Origin: Actinomadura hibisca NBRC 15177
Lineage (GTDB): Bacteria > Actinomycetota > Actinomycetes > Streptosporangiales > Streptosporangiaceae
Reading direction: 5' to 3'
NCBI RefSeq assembly: GCF_001552635.1
Contig: NZ_BCRO01000079.1
Span: 1-60,879, forward strand
DNA: 60,879 bases
Shown one piece after another: positions 24,184 through 32,501 of the stretch. Each line of letters starts with the position of its first letter. The stretch's first letter is position 1. Below the pieces are notes generated by a model that was not told the DNA's origin, made no database searches, and saw nothing but the letters and a program-made list of their open reading frames with translations. A program made the translations under genes and the position numbers.

Positions 24184-24215
24184 CCGCCGCCCGGCCGTGC
24201 GCGGTCGGGCGGCGG
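24184..24215 (+). terminator. Terminator after dnaE
   Basis: CCGCCGCCCG (24184-24193) and CGGGCGGCGG (24206-24215) pair perfectly, eight bases after the dnaE stop. The region lies between dnaE and the convergent DUF6882 gene. Confidence 0.7.
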
Positions 24216-24269
24216 AACGCCGCCGCCCCGGACGGGGACCGGCGGGAGGCCGTCGAGAGACCGCCGGGG

Positions 24270-24968
24270 TCAGAGCCCGGCGGGGCTCAGTTCGGCCTCC
24301 CAGTCCACGAAGCGGCCGAGGCCGTCGAAGTGGGCGCGCGCGGAGCCGCCGCCGGGGAAGCCGATCTCGGTGACGCCGTCGCCCTCGCGGTAGGGCACGC
24401 GGTGGTGGCTGAGCAGCCGGGCCAGGGTGAGGCGCGGCTCGTGCGGGAAGAGGCTGACGGCGTTCATCAGCAGCCGGGGCACCGGGACCGGGTCCCAGGT
24501 GGCGGGCGGGGCCTGCGGGTCGTCCACGTGCAGGTAGGCCGAGCCGCCGTCGTACCCGGCGCCGATGTACCCGCCGCCGCCCAGCACGCCGCCGGCCGCC
24601 ATCGCGATCAGCTCGCCGCCGTGCCCGGCCGGGCCCTCGTACCAGCCGAGGTCGACCTCGGGGGTGGTGAACTCGGGGATCTCCAGCCGCTCGCCCAGCG
24701 CGCGGATGCCCAGCGTCGGCCGCACCGCCGGGTGCTCGTCGCCGAACTGCGGGTTGGCCCAGCCCCACAACCAGGTGCGCTCGCGCGCCGCGTAGCTGCC
24801 CAGCAGCGACACCCGCACCGTGACGCCGCCGCTGGCGTAGCTGCGCGCGGTCAGGTCGGCGCTCCAGTCCTCGCGCGGCAGGAACTCCGCCAGCGTCTCC
24901 TGCTGCTGCAGGACGACCGCGGCGAGGGCTGCGCCGAGGCGCTCGAAGGCGGGCGAGAAACCGGACAT
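24270..24968 (-). CDS. DUF6882-type protein of unknown function
   Basis: The 232-residue soluble protein has WLWGWANPQF, GIRALGERLEIPEFTTPEVDL, LIAMAAGGVLGGGGYIGAGYDGGSAYLHVDDP and the C-terminal VPRLLMNAVSLFPHEPRLTLARLL. This pattern fits the DUF6882 family of actinobacteria, as far as I recall it. No catalytic motif or membrane segment is visible. The ATG at 24968 is preferred to the GTG 9 bases upstream. The gene stands alone. Confidence 0.65.
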   Translation of the reverse strand: MSGFSPAFERLGAALAAVVLQQQETLAEFLPREDWSADLTARSYASGGVTVRVSLLGSYAARERTWLWGWANPQFGDEHPAVRPTLGIRALGERLEIPEFTTPEVDLGWYEGPAGHGGELIAMAAGGVLGGGGYIGAGYDGGSAYLHVDDPQAPPATWDPVPVPRLLMNAVSLFPHEPRLTLARLLSHHRVPYREGDGVTEIGFPGGGSARAHFDGLGRFVDWEAELSPAGL

Positions 24969-25121
24969 GTCGCGCACATTATCCCAGGAATCGGACCGGA
25001 CGGGGGCGGTAATCGGGCAGCCGGCGGATGTCGATCGGCTGACCTGGGCGGGCTAGGCTTCCGTTGTCAGGGGACACGCGAACGACGCCGCCGTCAAGGG
25101 CCGGCAAGAGGAGCGTACGAG

Positions 25122-25724
25122 GTGCGGGGACCGACCGGGAGGGACTTGCGAACCTGGGCGGTCACCAGCGCGGCGATCGCGCTGCTGGGCCCCTTCGCCG
25201 GCCTGCTGTGGGCGGCGGTCGCCCCGACGGTGCGCTACCTGGTGGTGCGCGGCGAGGCGCTGCCCGCCGACCCCGAGGGGCAGGGCCCGATCGGGATCGA
25301 CGGCTGGTACGCGCTGATCTGCGCGGTCGCCGGGCTGCTCTGCGGCGCGCTGGCCTACTGGCGCGGCGGCCGCGGCAACGACGTGCCGCTGCTGCTGGGG
25401 CTGACCACCGGCGGTCTGGCCGCGGCGCTGCTGGCGGCCTACGTCGGCCACCGGGTCGGGCTGTCGGGGTTCGAGCGGTCGGTGGCCGCGGCCACCGACG
25501 GCGCGGGCGTCACCGGCGTCGCCGAGCTGCGCGCGCGGGGCCTGGCGGTGATCTGGCCGCTGCTGGCGGTGGGGCTCTACGGCGTGCTGGAGCTGCTGGT
25601 CAAGCGGCTACCCGCGGGCGATCGCCGCCGTCCCGGCGCCGGTGAGCCGCAGCAGGTCGGCGGGGGCGAGCTCGATCTGGAGGCCGCGCCGGCCGGCCGA
25701 GACGTAGACGGTGCCGAACGCTGA
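25122..25724 (+). CDS. DUF2567-type membrane protein
   Basis: The 200-residue protein has about four membrane segments (TWAVTSAAIALLGPFAGLLWA, WYALICAVAGLLCGALAYW, LLLGLTTGGLAAALLAAYV, GLAVIWPLLAVGLYGVLELLV), matching DUF2567. After the last segment come about 40 Gly/Arg/Glu-rich residues. The C-terminal 117 bases overlap the convergent ybaK gene. TAGGCT at 25054-25059 may be its -10 box. AAGAGGAG precedes the GTG start. Confidence 0.75.
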   Translation: MRGPTGRDLRTWAVTSAAIALLGPFAGLLWAAVAPTVRYLVVRGEALPADPEGQGPIGIDGWYALICAVAGLLCGALAYWRGGRGNDVPLLLGLTTGGLAAALLAAYVGHRVGLSGFERSVAAATDGAGVTGVAELRARGLAVIWPLLAVGLYGVLELLVKRLPAGDRRRPGAGEPQQVGGGELDLEAAPAGRDVDGAER

Positions 25725-26123
25725 GGCCGACGCGTCCAGCACGGTCGGCAGCCGCCTGCGCTGCCCGAGCGGGCTGATGCCGCCGACGACGTAGCCGGTG
25801 GCGCGCTCGGCGTCGTGCGGGTCGGCCATGTGCGCCTTCTTGCCGCCGGCGGCCGCCGCGAGCGCCTTCAGATCCAGTGACGCCGATACCGGCACGATCC
25901 CGACGGTGAGCCGCCCGTCCACCTCGGCCAGCAGCGTCTTGAACAGCCGCTCGTGCGGCACGCCGAGGGCGTCGGCGGCGGCCCGGCCGTAGGACTCGGC
26001 GGCGGGATCCACCTCGTAGGCGTGCAGGGCGAAGTCGATCTTCGCCTTGGCGGCGGCGACGGTGGCGGGCGTGCCCTTGCCGCCCCGGCCGCCCGCCGCC
26101 TGCTTGGACCTGGCTGAGCTCAT
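25608..26123 (-). CDS. ybaK: YbaK/EbsC-family Cys-tRNA(Pro) deacylase
   Basis: The 171-residue protein belongs to the YbaK/ProX trans-editing family that hydrolyses mischarged tRNA. It has HAYEVDPAAESYGRAAADALGVP, VFKTL-type block RLFKTLLAEVDGRL, and the conserved core GYVVGGISPLGQRRRLPTVLDASA. Lys in LFKTLL is the usual catalytic lysine. The first 20 residues are basic and low-complexity. Its 3' end overlaps the DUF2567 gene. Confidence 0.9.
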   Translation of the reverse strand: MSSARSKQAAGGRGGKGTPATVAAAKAKIDFALHAYEVDPAAESYGRAAADALGVPHERLFKTLLAEVDGRLTVGIVPVSASLDLKALAAAAGGKKAHMADPHDAERATGYVVGGISPLGQRRRLPTVLDASASAFGTVYVSAGRRGLQIELAPADLLRLTGAGTAAIARG

Positions 26124-26183
26124 GTGCCCAGTGTGCCCAGGACGATCACCGGCCGCACCCGGTTTCGCGGGCGGGCGCGCCGG

Positions 26184-26864
26184 TCAGTTGGGCTGGAACG
26201 AGCCGTCCAGGAACTGCCCGGCCGGGACGGTGGGCAGCGCCTTCAGCAGCCGGTTCTCGCGGGCCAGCAGGCCGCACTCGGCGCGCAGCCGCAACGTGGC
26301 GTCCTCGGCGGCCAGCAGCCGCTGCTTGTCGTGGCCGTCCAGCACCATCGCGGAGGCGATCAGGTAGGACAGCCGCACCGGCTCGTCGGGCAGCTCCACC
26401 TCCTCGGCGGGCTGCCCGCCCACGGCCGCGATCCGCCGCCGGTACACCTGGTACAGCCCGCGCGCCCGCCGCGCGGCCGGGCCGGGGTCGGCGCCGGGGT
26501 CCTCGGGCAGCGGCTCGACCTCGCCGCGCAGGTAGGGCAGGGAGTCGTCCACGCCCTTGAGCCGGAACCGCCGGGACCCGACGGTGACGATGTCGTAGCG
26601 GCCGTCGGGGCGCTCGGCCGCCTCGTGCAGCTCGGCGACGCAGCCCACCTCGGCCAGCCGGGGCACCGGCTCCGGCCCGAGGTCGGGCGGAGCGCCGGCC
26701 TGGTGGCCCAGCTCGATGCCCACCACCCCGAACCGGCGCGGTCCGGGCCGGCCGAGCAGGTCGGCGGCCAGACGCAGGTAGCGGTCCTCGAACAGGTGCA
26801 GCGGCAGCACCAGGCCCGGGAACAGCACGGTGCCCAGCGGGAACAACGGCAGCCACTCGGTCAC
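26184..26864 (-). CDS. LON substrate-binding domain protein
   Basis: The 226-residue protein consists of the N-terminal LON (PUA-like) domain alone, with PLFPLGTVLFPGLVLPLHLFEDRYL at the start, then RFGVVGIELGHQ, VGCVAELHEAAERPDGRYDIVTVGSRRFRL and a helical C terminus. There is no AAA or protease domain. Stand-alone versions are common in actinobacteria, with unknown function. The GTG start at 26864 begins MTEWLPLF. It diverges from a small membrane protein gene. Confidence 0.88.
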   Translation of the reverse strand: MTEWLPLFPLGTVLFPGLVLPLHLFEDRYLRLAADLLGRPGPRRFGVVGIELGHQAGAPPDLGPEPVPRLAEVGCVAELHEAAERPDGRYDIVTVGSRRFRLKGVDDSLPYLRGEVEPLPEDPGADPGPAARRARGLYQVYRRRIAAVGGQPAEEVELPDEPVRLSYLIASAMVLDGHDKQRLLAAEDATLRLRAECGLLARENRLLKALPTVPAGQFLDGSFQPN

Positions 26865-27093
26865 GCGAGGGTCCCCCGCTCCGTCCGGGGCGCCGGCGGG
26901 CGCGCCCTCGGCGCCAGCCTACGTCCGGCGGGTTGATCTTGGAAAGGTGAAATTCTCACAGTCTGAAGAGCGGCACCACCCGAACGGGGCAGGCGGGCCT
27001 GGTCACGGCTGACCAGATCGTCCGCGCGTTCGGGCCAGATCTCGCCGACCTGGGGAAACGGGCCGCCCGCGACCGCTACCGTCGGGTTCGACC

Positions 27094-27113
27094 CCGGAGG
27101 GTTCGCCCTCCGG
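27094..27113. other. Perfect hairpin with TTCG tetraloop
   Basis: CCGGAGGG, TTCG, CCCTCCGG form an 8-bp stem closed by a very stable tetraloop. It lies in the divergent region 26865-27135, 22 bases before the small gene at 27136, in its likely 5' untranslated leader. The stem ends just before the GGAGG ribosome site. No T-run follows, so it may be an RNA stability or regulatory element rather than a terminator. Nothing else was seen in 26865-27093. Confidence 0.6.
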
Positions 27114-27135
27114 AAAGAGTGTGGAGGCCGCCGAC

Positions 27136-27300
27136 ATGTGGCTCAACCTGTTCCTTCTCAGCGTGGCGAGCCTGGTGGTCGGATTCGTTCTCGGCTGGAT
27201 CGTCGCGTGCCCGCGCCGCTGGGACGCCCACTTCGCCGACGAGCCCGCCGTTCCGCGCGATGACCTGCCGTCCTTCGGCCGGGTCACCGGCCGCGTCTGA
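27136..27300 (+). CDS. Small single-pass membrane protein
   Basis: The 54-residue protein MWLNLFLLSVASLVVGFV... has one membrane segment (about 2-22) followed by CPRRWDAHFADEPAVPRDDL and a polar C terminus. GGAGG 8 bases before the ATG is a good ribosome site. A GTG at 27121 is in frame but lacks one. It precedes phzF by 57 bases and runs in the same direction. The function is unknown. Confidence 0.65.
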   Translation: MWLNLFLLSVASLVVGFVLGWIVACPRRWDAHFADEPAVPRDDLPSFGRVTGRV

Positions 27301-27357
27301 GGCCACTACCCGCGATTGGACGTTCTCCGCCGGGCGGGCCGCCGCTAGCGTCGAGGC

Positions 27358-28206
27358 ATGAGAATCCTCGTTGTCGACGCTTTCACCGACAGTCCGTTCG
27401 GCGGGAACCCCGCCGGGGTCTGCGTGCTGCCGGGCCCGGCCGACCCGGCGTGGATGCAGCAGGTCGCCGCCGAGGTGCGGCACTCCGAGACCGCCTTCGT
27501 CCGCCCGCTGGCCGACGGCCCCGACGCCGAAGCCGACCCCGACGCCGACTTCGAGCTGCGCTGGTTCACGCCGGTCACCGAGGTCGCGCTGTGCGGGCAC
27601 GCCACCCTGGCGGCCGCCCACGCCCTGTACGAGACCGGCCTGGCCCCGTCCGAGCGGCCGATCCGGTTCCGGACGCTGCACAGCGGCGTGCTCACCGTGA
27701 CGAACACGCCCGGCGGCTACCTGGAGGGCGGCCACCTGGAGATGGACTTCCCCGCCGTCCCGCCCGAGGAGACGTCCGCGCCCGAGGGCCTGGCCGAGGC
27801 GCTGGGCGCGCCGATCGGCTGGACCGGCCGCAACGCCCAGAACGACCTGGTGGTCGAGGTGGGCGACGAGGCCACCGTCCGCAAGCTCACCCCCGACATC
27901 AGGGCGCTGGGCGAGTTCGACGCGCGCGGCGTGGTCCCCACCGCCGCAGCGGGCCCCGGCAAGAACTACGACTTCGTCTCCCGCTTCTTCGGGGCGCGCA
28001 TCCTGGAGGGCGACGGGGAGGACCCGGTGACCGGCTCGGCGCACTGCGCGCTGGCCCCCTACTGGGCGGCGAAGCTGGGCCGCGACGAGCTGACCGGCTA
28101 CCAGGCGTCCGAGCGCGGCGGCCTGGTGCGCACGGTGCTGCGCGGCGACCGGGTGGTGCTGTCGGGCCAGGCCGTCACGGTGCTGGACGGCGAGCTGCGC
28201 GTGTGA
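27358..28206 (+). CDS. PhzF-family isomerase
   Basis: The 282-residue protein has the two-fold diaminopimelate-epimerase-like architecture. FTDSPFGGNPAGVCVL and the catalytic Glu44 in RHSETAFV open the first half. CGHATLAAAHAL follows, and ARGVVPTA..., DPVTGSAHCALAPYWA and VRTVLRGDRVVLSGQAVTVL fill the second half. Members isomerise small metabolites, but most substrates are unknown, and no phenazine genes lie nearby. TAGCGT stands 6 bases before the ATG, so the mRNA is probably leaderless. Confidence 0.88.
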   Translation: MRILVVDAFTDSPFGGNPAGVCVLPGPADPAWMQQVAAEVRHSETAFVRPLADGPDAEADPDADFELRWFTPVTEVALCGHATLAAAHALYETGLAPSERPIRFRTLHSGVLTVTNTPGGYLEGGHLEMDFPAVPPEETSAPEGLAEALGAPIGWTGRNAQNDLVVEVGDEATVRKLTPDIRALGEFDARGVVPTAAAGPGKNYDFVSRFFGARILEGDGEDPVTGSAHCALAPYWAAKLGRDELTGYQASERGGLVRTVLRGDRVVLSGQAVTVLDGELRV

Positions 28207-28317
28207 TCGAGGACGCCCCCGGCCCGCCGCCCGTTTCGTGTCGTGACCTGCCGCTGTGAGCTGCGCCGCACACGTCTCGGCACGTGAGATGATGCGCGGG
28301 GGGCCGGGGGCACTCCG

Positions 28318-28323
28318 TAGACT
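28318..28323 (+). promoter_or_regulatory. -10 box of the histidine operon
   Basis: TAGACT stands 6 bases before the hisD GTG at 28330, which implies a leaderless message. No -35 box and no His-rich leader peptide are visible in the 123-base gap upstream. Confidence 0.5.
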
Positions 28324-28329
28324 GGACGG

Positions 28330-29637
28330 GTGATCTCCCGTATCGACCTGCGCGGCTCGCTTCCCGGCGACCTGCGCTCCGTGCTGCCCCGCGCCGACTT
28401 CGACGTCGAGGCCGCCCTTGCGAAGGTGCGGCCCATCTGCGAGGACGTGCGCCATCGTGGCTCGGCGGCGGTCCGGGAGCACACCAGGAACTTCGACGGC
28501 GTGGAGCTGGACAGCACCCGCGTGCCCGTCGCCGCGATCGGCGAGGCGCTGGACGCCCTGGACCCGGCCGTCCGCGACGCGCTGGAGGAGAGCATCCGGC
28601 GCGCCCGCCTGGTCCACCGCGACCAGCGCCGCACCGACACCACCACCCGGGTCGTGCCCGGCGGCACCGTCACCGAGCGGTGGGTGCCGGTCGACCGCGT
28701 CGGCCTGTACGTGCCGGGCGGCAACGCCGTCTACCCCTCCAGCGTCGTGATGAACGTGGTGCCCGCGCAGGAGGCCGGGGTCGGCTCGCTGGCCGTCACC
28801 TCGCCCGCCCAGCGCGAGTTCGGCGGCCGCCCGCACCCGACGATCCTGGCGGCGTGCGCGCTGCTGGGCGTCGACGAGGTGTACGCCGCCGGGGGCGCGC
28901 AGGCCATCGCGATGTTCGCCTACGGCACCGACGAGTGCCCGCGCGCCGACCTGGTCACCGGCCCCGGCAACATCTACGTCGCCGCCGCCAAGCGGCTGCT
29001 CAAGGGCGTCATCGGCATCGACTCCGAGGCCGGGCCCACCGAGATCGCCATCCTGGCCGACGGCACCGCCGACCCGGTGCACCTGGCCGCCGACCTGATC
29101 AGCCAGGCCGAGCACGACACGCTGGCCGCCGCCGTCCTGGTCACCGACGCGCCCGCGCTGGCCGAGGCCGTGGCGGCCGAGCTGGCCGTCCAGGTGCCCC
29201 GCGCCAAGCACCACGAGCGGATCGCCGCCGCGCTCGCCGGACGCCAGTCGGGCATCGTGCTGGTGGACGACCTCGACGCCGGGCTCAGGGTCGTGGACGC
29301 CTACGCCGCCGAGCACCTGGAGATCCAGACCGCCGACGCCGCCGCCGTCGCGGCGCGGGTCCGCAACGCCGGGGCGGTGTTCGTCGGCCCGTACTCGCCG
29401 GTGTCGCTGGGCGACTACCTGGCCGGGTCCAACCACGTGCTGCCCACCGGTGGGTGCGCCTGCCACTCCTCGGGCCTGTCGGTCCAGTCGTTCCTGCGCG
29501 GCATCCACGTCGTCGAGTACGACCGGGCGGCGCTCGCCGAGGCCACCGGCCGCGTGGTCGTCCTGTCCGAGGCCGAGGACCTGCCCGCGCACGGCGCGGC
29601 CCTGAAGGCCCGCTTCGACTGGGAGGTGCCGTCGTGA
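28330..29637 (+). CDS. hisD: Histidinol dehydrogenase
   Basis: The 435-residue enzyme carries out the last two oxidations of histidine synthesis with NAD and zinc. Typical blocks are VDRVGLYVPGGNAVYPSSVVMNV, AAGGAQAIAMFAYGT, VTGPGNIYVAAAKR, GIDSEAGPTEIAILAD, DLISQAEHD and AEHLEIQT, followed by HxLPTGGxA-type NHVLPTGGCACHSSGLS. The length is normal. It opens the his operon; its stop overlaps the hisC GTG. Confidence 0.96.
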   Translation: MISRIDLRGSLPGDLRSVLPRADFDVEAALAKVRPICEDVRHRGSAAVREHTRNFDGVELDSTRVPVAAIGEALDALDPAVRDALEESIRRARLVHRDQRRTDTTTRVVPGGTVTERWVPVDRVGLYVPGGNAVYPSSVVMNVVPAQEAGVGSLAVTSPAQREFGGRPHPTILAACALLGVDEVYAAGGAQAIAMFAYGTDECPRADLVTGPGNIYVAAAKRLLKGVIGIDSEAGPTEIAILADGTADPVHLAADLISQAEHDTLAAAVLVTDAPALAEAVAAELAVQVPRAKHHERIAAALAGRQSGIVLVDDLDAGLRVVDAYAAEHLEIQTADAAAVAARVRNAGAVFVGPYSPVSLGDYLAGSNHVLPTGGCACHSSGLSVQSFLRGIHVVEYDRAALAEATGRVVVLSEAEDLPAHGAALKARFDWEVPS

Positions 29638-30722
29638 CCAGCGTGGACGACCTGCCCATCCGCGACGACCTGCGCGGCAGGAAGCCCTACGGCGCGCCGC
29701 AGCTGGATGTGCCCTACGCGCTCAACACCAACGAGAACCCCTACCCGCCGTCCGACCGGCTGGTGAAGGCGCTCGGCGAGGCCGTCATGGACGTGGCCGG
29801 GTCGCTCAACCGCTACCCCGACCGCGACGCGACCCTGCTGCGCGAGGACCTCGCCGCCTTCCTCAACGCCGACACGCCCGGCGTGGGCCTGACGGCGGCG
29901 CGGGTGTGGGCCGCCAACGGCTCCAACGAGATCATCCAGCAGATCCTCCAGGCGTTCGGCGGCCCCGGCCGCACCGCGCTCGGCTTCGAGCCGTCGTACT
30001 CGATGCACCCGGTGATCACCGAGGTGTCGGGCACCCGGTGGATCGACGCGCACCGCGACGCCGACTTCGGCCTGGAGCCGGAACGCGCCGTCGCGGCCGT
30101 CAAGGAGCACCGGCCCGACGTCGTGTTCCTCACCTCGCCCAACAACCCGACCGGCACCGCCCTGCCGCTCGCCTCCATCGAGGCGGTGTTGGACGCCGCG
30201 CCCGGCATGGTCGTGGTGGACGAGGCGTACGGCGAGTTCCGCCGCGAGGGCACGCCGTCGGCGCTGACCCTGCTGGCGGGCCACCCGCGGCTGATCGTCA
30301 CCCGCACCATGTCCAAGGCGTTCGCGATGGCGGGCACCCGGCTCGGCTACCTGGCCGCCGACCCCGCCGTGCTCGACGCGCTGCTGCTGGTGCGGCTGCC
30401 CTACCACCTGTCGGCCGTCACGCAGGCGGTCGCGCGCACCGCGCTGTCGTTCCGCGAGGAGCTGCTGGGCGGCGTGGACGCGCTGCGCGCCGAGCGCGAC
30501 GCGCTGGTGGCGTGGTTGCGCGGCGAGGGGTTCACCGTCGCCGACTCCGACGCCAACTTCGTGCTGTTCGGCACCTTCCCCGACCGCGGGCAGGTGTGGC
30601 AGAGCCTGCTGGTGCGCGGGGTGCTGATCCGCGAGGTGGGTCCGCCCGAGTGGTTGCGGGTCAGCGTCGGCACGCCGGAGGAGATGGCCGCATTCCGAGA
30701 AGCTTTGAAGGAGTCCGCATGA
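29634..30722 (+). CDS. hisC: Histidinol-phosphate aminotransferase
   Basis: The 362-residue class I/II PLP enzyme transaminates imidazole acetol phosphate. The cofactor lysine is Lys228 in TMSKAFAMAGTRLGY. NTNENPYPPS, AANGSNEIIQQ, TSPNNPTGTAL and VVVDEAYGEF are the other anchors. GTG start overlaps the hisD stop; the stop overlaps the hisB ATG. Confidence 0.95.
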   Translation: MTSVDDLPIRDDLRGRKPYGAPQLDVPYALNTNENPYPPSDRLVKALGEAVMDVAGSLNRYPDRDATLLREDLAAFLNADTPGVGLTAARVWAANGSNEIIQQILQAFGGPGRTALGFEPSYSMHPVITEVSGTRWIDAHRDADFGLEPERAVAAVKEHRPDVVFLTSPNNPTGTALPLASIEAVLDAAPGMVVVDEAYGEFRREGTPSALTLLAGHPRLIVTRTMSKAFAMAGTRLGYLAADPAVLDALLLVRLPYHLSAVTQAVARTALSFREELLGGVDALRAERDALVAWLRGEGFTVADSDANFVLFGTFPDRGQVWQSLLVRGVLIREVGPPEWLRVSVGTPEEMAAFREALKESA

Positions 30723-31312
30723 GTCGCGTAGGGAAGGTCGAGCGGGGGACGAAGGAGACCAGCGTGCTGGTCCAGATCGACCTGGACGGCACCGGCGAGG
30801 TCGACGTCGCCACCGGCGTCGGGTTCTTCGACCACATGCTGGCCCAGCTCGGCAAGCACGGGTCGTTCGACCTGACCGTCAAGACCAGCGGCGACCTGCA
30901 CATCGACAGCCACCACACGATCGAGGACACCGCGATCGCGCTCGGCCAGGCGTTCCGGCAGGCCCTCGGCGACAAGGCGGGCATCCGCCGCTTCGCCGAC
31001 GCCTCCATCCCGCTGGACGAGGCGCTCGCGCAGGTCACCGTGGACGTGTCGGGCCGCCCCTACCTGGTGCACACCGAGCCCGCCGGGATGGCCCCGATGA
31101 TCGGCCCGGAGTACGACACGACGATGACCCGGCACGTGTTCGAGTCGTTCGTGTCCAACGCCCAGGTCGCGCTGCACGTCCACGTCCCCTATGGCCGCAA
31201 CGCCCACCACATCGTGGAGGCGCAGTTCAAGGCGCTGGCGCGGGCGCTGCGCGACGCGGTCGCCTTCGACCCCAAGGTGCACGGCATCCCCTCCACCAAG
31301 GGGGCCCTGTAG
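30719..31312 (+). CDS. hisB: Imidazoleglycerol-phosphate dehydratase
   Basis: The 197-residue monofunctional HisB lacks a phosphatase domain, as in other actinobacteria. The manganese-site His clusters are GFFDHMLAQLGKHG, DSHHTIEDTAIALG, RHVFESF and GRNAHHIVEAQFKALARALRDAV. It removes water from imidazoleglycerol phosphate. ATG overlaps the hisC stop. Confidence 0.96.
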   Translation: MSRVGKVERGTKETSVLVQIDLDGTGEVDVATGVGFFDHMLAQLGKHGSFDLTVKTSGDLHIDSHHTIEDTAIALGQAFRQALGDKAGIRRFADASIPLDEALAQVTVDVSGRPYLVHTEPAGMAPMIGPEYDTTMTRHVFESFVSNAQVALHVHVPYGRNAHHIVEAQFKALARALRDAVAFDPKVHGIPSTKGAL

Positions 31313-31314
31313 CC

Positions 31315-31485
31315 GTGAACGTGGGCGGAATGGAGCTGTCCTACGTCAACGTCCTGCTGTTCGGGTTGGCGGTGTTCCTGCTGATGGGCGTGATCAGCTT
31401 CGTCAAGCAGGGGCTGAAGATCGCCGCGCTGGTGGTGCTGGTGCTGGCGGCGCTGGCGGCGGCCGGGGGAGTGATGTGGGCATGA
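31315..31485 (+). CDS. Small two-segment membrane protein between hisB and hisH
   Basis: The 56-residue protein has two hydrophobic stretches (about 11-26, YVNVLLFGLAVFLLMGV; about 35-55, ALVVLVLAALAAAGGVMW) separated by SFVKQGLK. It starts 2 bases after hisB (GTG 31315, or ATG 31330), and its stop overlaps the hisH ATG. It is therefore translated within the operon. No family is recognised. Tight coupling on both sides argues that it is a real gene. Confidence 0.7.
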   Translation: MNVGGMELSYVNVLLFGLAVFLLMGVISFVKQGLKIAALVVLVLAALAAAGGVMWA

Positions 31486-32126
31486 GCCCGTCGATCGTCG
31501 TCCTGGACTACGGTTCGGGCAACCTGCGCTCGGCCGAGCGCGCCTTCGCCCGGCACGACGCCGACGTCACCGTCACCTCCGACTGGGACGCCGCGCTGGC
31601 GGCCGACGGCCTGGTGGTGCCGGGCGTCGGCGCGTTCGCCGCCTGCATGGCGGGGCTGCGGGAGATCCGCGGCGAGCAGATCATCGGCCGCCGCCTGGCC
31701 GGGGAGCGCCCCGTGCTCGGCATCTGCGTCGGCATGCAGATCCTGTTCGGCAAGGGCGTGGAGCACGGCGTCACCACCGAGGGCTGCGACGAGTGGCCCG
31801 GCACCGTCGAGCGCCTGGACGCGCCGGTCCTGCCGCACATGGGCTGGAACACCGTGGACGCGCCCGCCGAGACCGTGCTGTTCCGGGGCATGGACCCCGA
31901 GACCCGGTTCTACTTCGTGCACTCCTACGGGGTGCGGCGCTGGGAGCTGGAGCCCGACCCGGCCGGGAACATCAGGCCGCCGCTGGTCACCTGGGCCGAG
32001 CACGGCGACCGGTTCGTGGCCGCCGTCGAGAACGGCGCGCTGTGCGCCACGCAGTTCCATCCCGAGAAGTCCGGCGACGCCGGAGCGCAGCTCATCGAGA
32101 ACTGGCTCAGCACCGTCGGTGAGTAA
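31482..32126 (+). CDS. hisH: Imidazole glycerol phosphate synthase, glutaminase subunit
   Basis: The 214-residue class I glutamine amidotransferase feeds ammonia to HisF. Nucleophile Cys82 is in GICVGMQILF; the His-Glu pair is in TQFHPEKSGDAG. VLDYGSGNLRS and LPHMGWN are further HisH signatures. The ATG overlaps the microprotein stop, and the next gene starts within its 3' end. Confidence 0.95.
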   Translation: MSPSIVVLDYGSGNLRSAERAFARHDADVTVTSDWDAALAADGLVVPGVGAFAACMAGLREIRGEQIIGRRLAGERPVLGICVGMQILFGKGVEHGVTTEGCDEWPGTVERLDAPVLPHMGWNTVDAPAETVLFRGMDPETRFYFVHSYGVRRWELEPDPAGNIRPPLVTWAEHGDRFVAAVENGALCATQFHPEKSGDAGAQLIENWLSTVGE

Positions 32127-32457
32127 GGAAAGGGCCAGGAGGCGGGCCGAACGGGAGGCCGCGGCGGCGAAGGCCGCCGCAGAGCGGGCCGAACGCGACG
32201 CCCGCCTGGCCCGCCGCCGCGAGCGGCGCGAGCGCCTCACCGCGTGGGTGCCCAGGCCCGTCCGGTACCGGCGCGCGGGCGGCGTGCTCGCGCACAAGCG
32301 CCGCGTGCAGAACCGGCTGACGCTGGGCGTCTTCCTGGCGGTGCAGATCGCCGGCTGGTTCCTGCTGGCGACCTGGCCCGCCCGGCTGGCGCTGCTGGCG
32401 TTGTCGCTGTTCCTGGTCCCGGTGTTCGTCACCCTGGCCTTCGACCGCCGCCGCTGA
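32119..32457 (+). CDS. Basic membrane protein of the actinobacterial his operon
   Basis: The 112-residue protein has a highly charged Arg/Ala/Glu coiled N-terminal half (ERARRRAEREAAAAKAAAERAERDARLARR) and two membrane segments in the C-terminal half (LGVFLAVQIAGWFLLATW and LALLALSLFLVPVFVTL). Similar unknown proteins stand between hisH and priA in many actinobacteria, as I recall. The GTG start overlaps hisH by 8 bases. Confidence 0.75.
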   Translation: MSKERARRRAEREAAAAKAAAERAERDARLARRRERRERLTAWVPRPVRYRRAGGVLAHKRRVQNRLTLGVFLAVQIAGWFLLATWPARLALLALSLFLVPVFVTLAFDRRR

Positions 32458-32488
32458 GGCGGCCCGATCCGTCCGCCCTCTCCCTGGA

Positions 32489-32494
32489 TAAGGT
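32489..32494 (+). promoter_or_regulatory. Internal -10 box before priA
   Basis: TAAGGT ends 7 bases before the ATG of priA in a 44-base gap. It suggests a second, leaderless promoter that lets priA, which also serves tryptophan synthesis, be expressed apart from hisDCB. Confidence 0.45.
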
Positions 32495-32501
32495 TTCGCC
32501 C

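Noticed and set aside
27080..27115. GGTTCGA-like sequence as a tRNA T-loop
   Set aside because: No acceptor stem, anticodon arm or CCA context can be folded; it is part of the TTCG hairpin.
28207..28329. Histidine leader peptide before hisD
   Set aside because: No frame with a run of His codons and no terminator hairpin is present.
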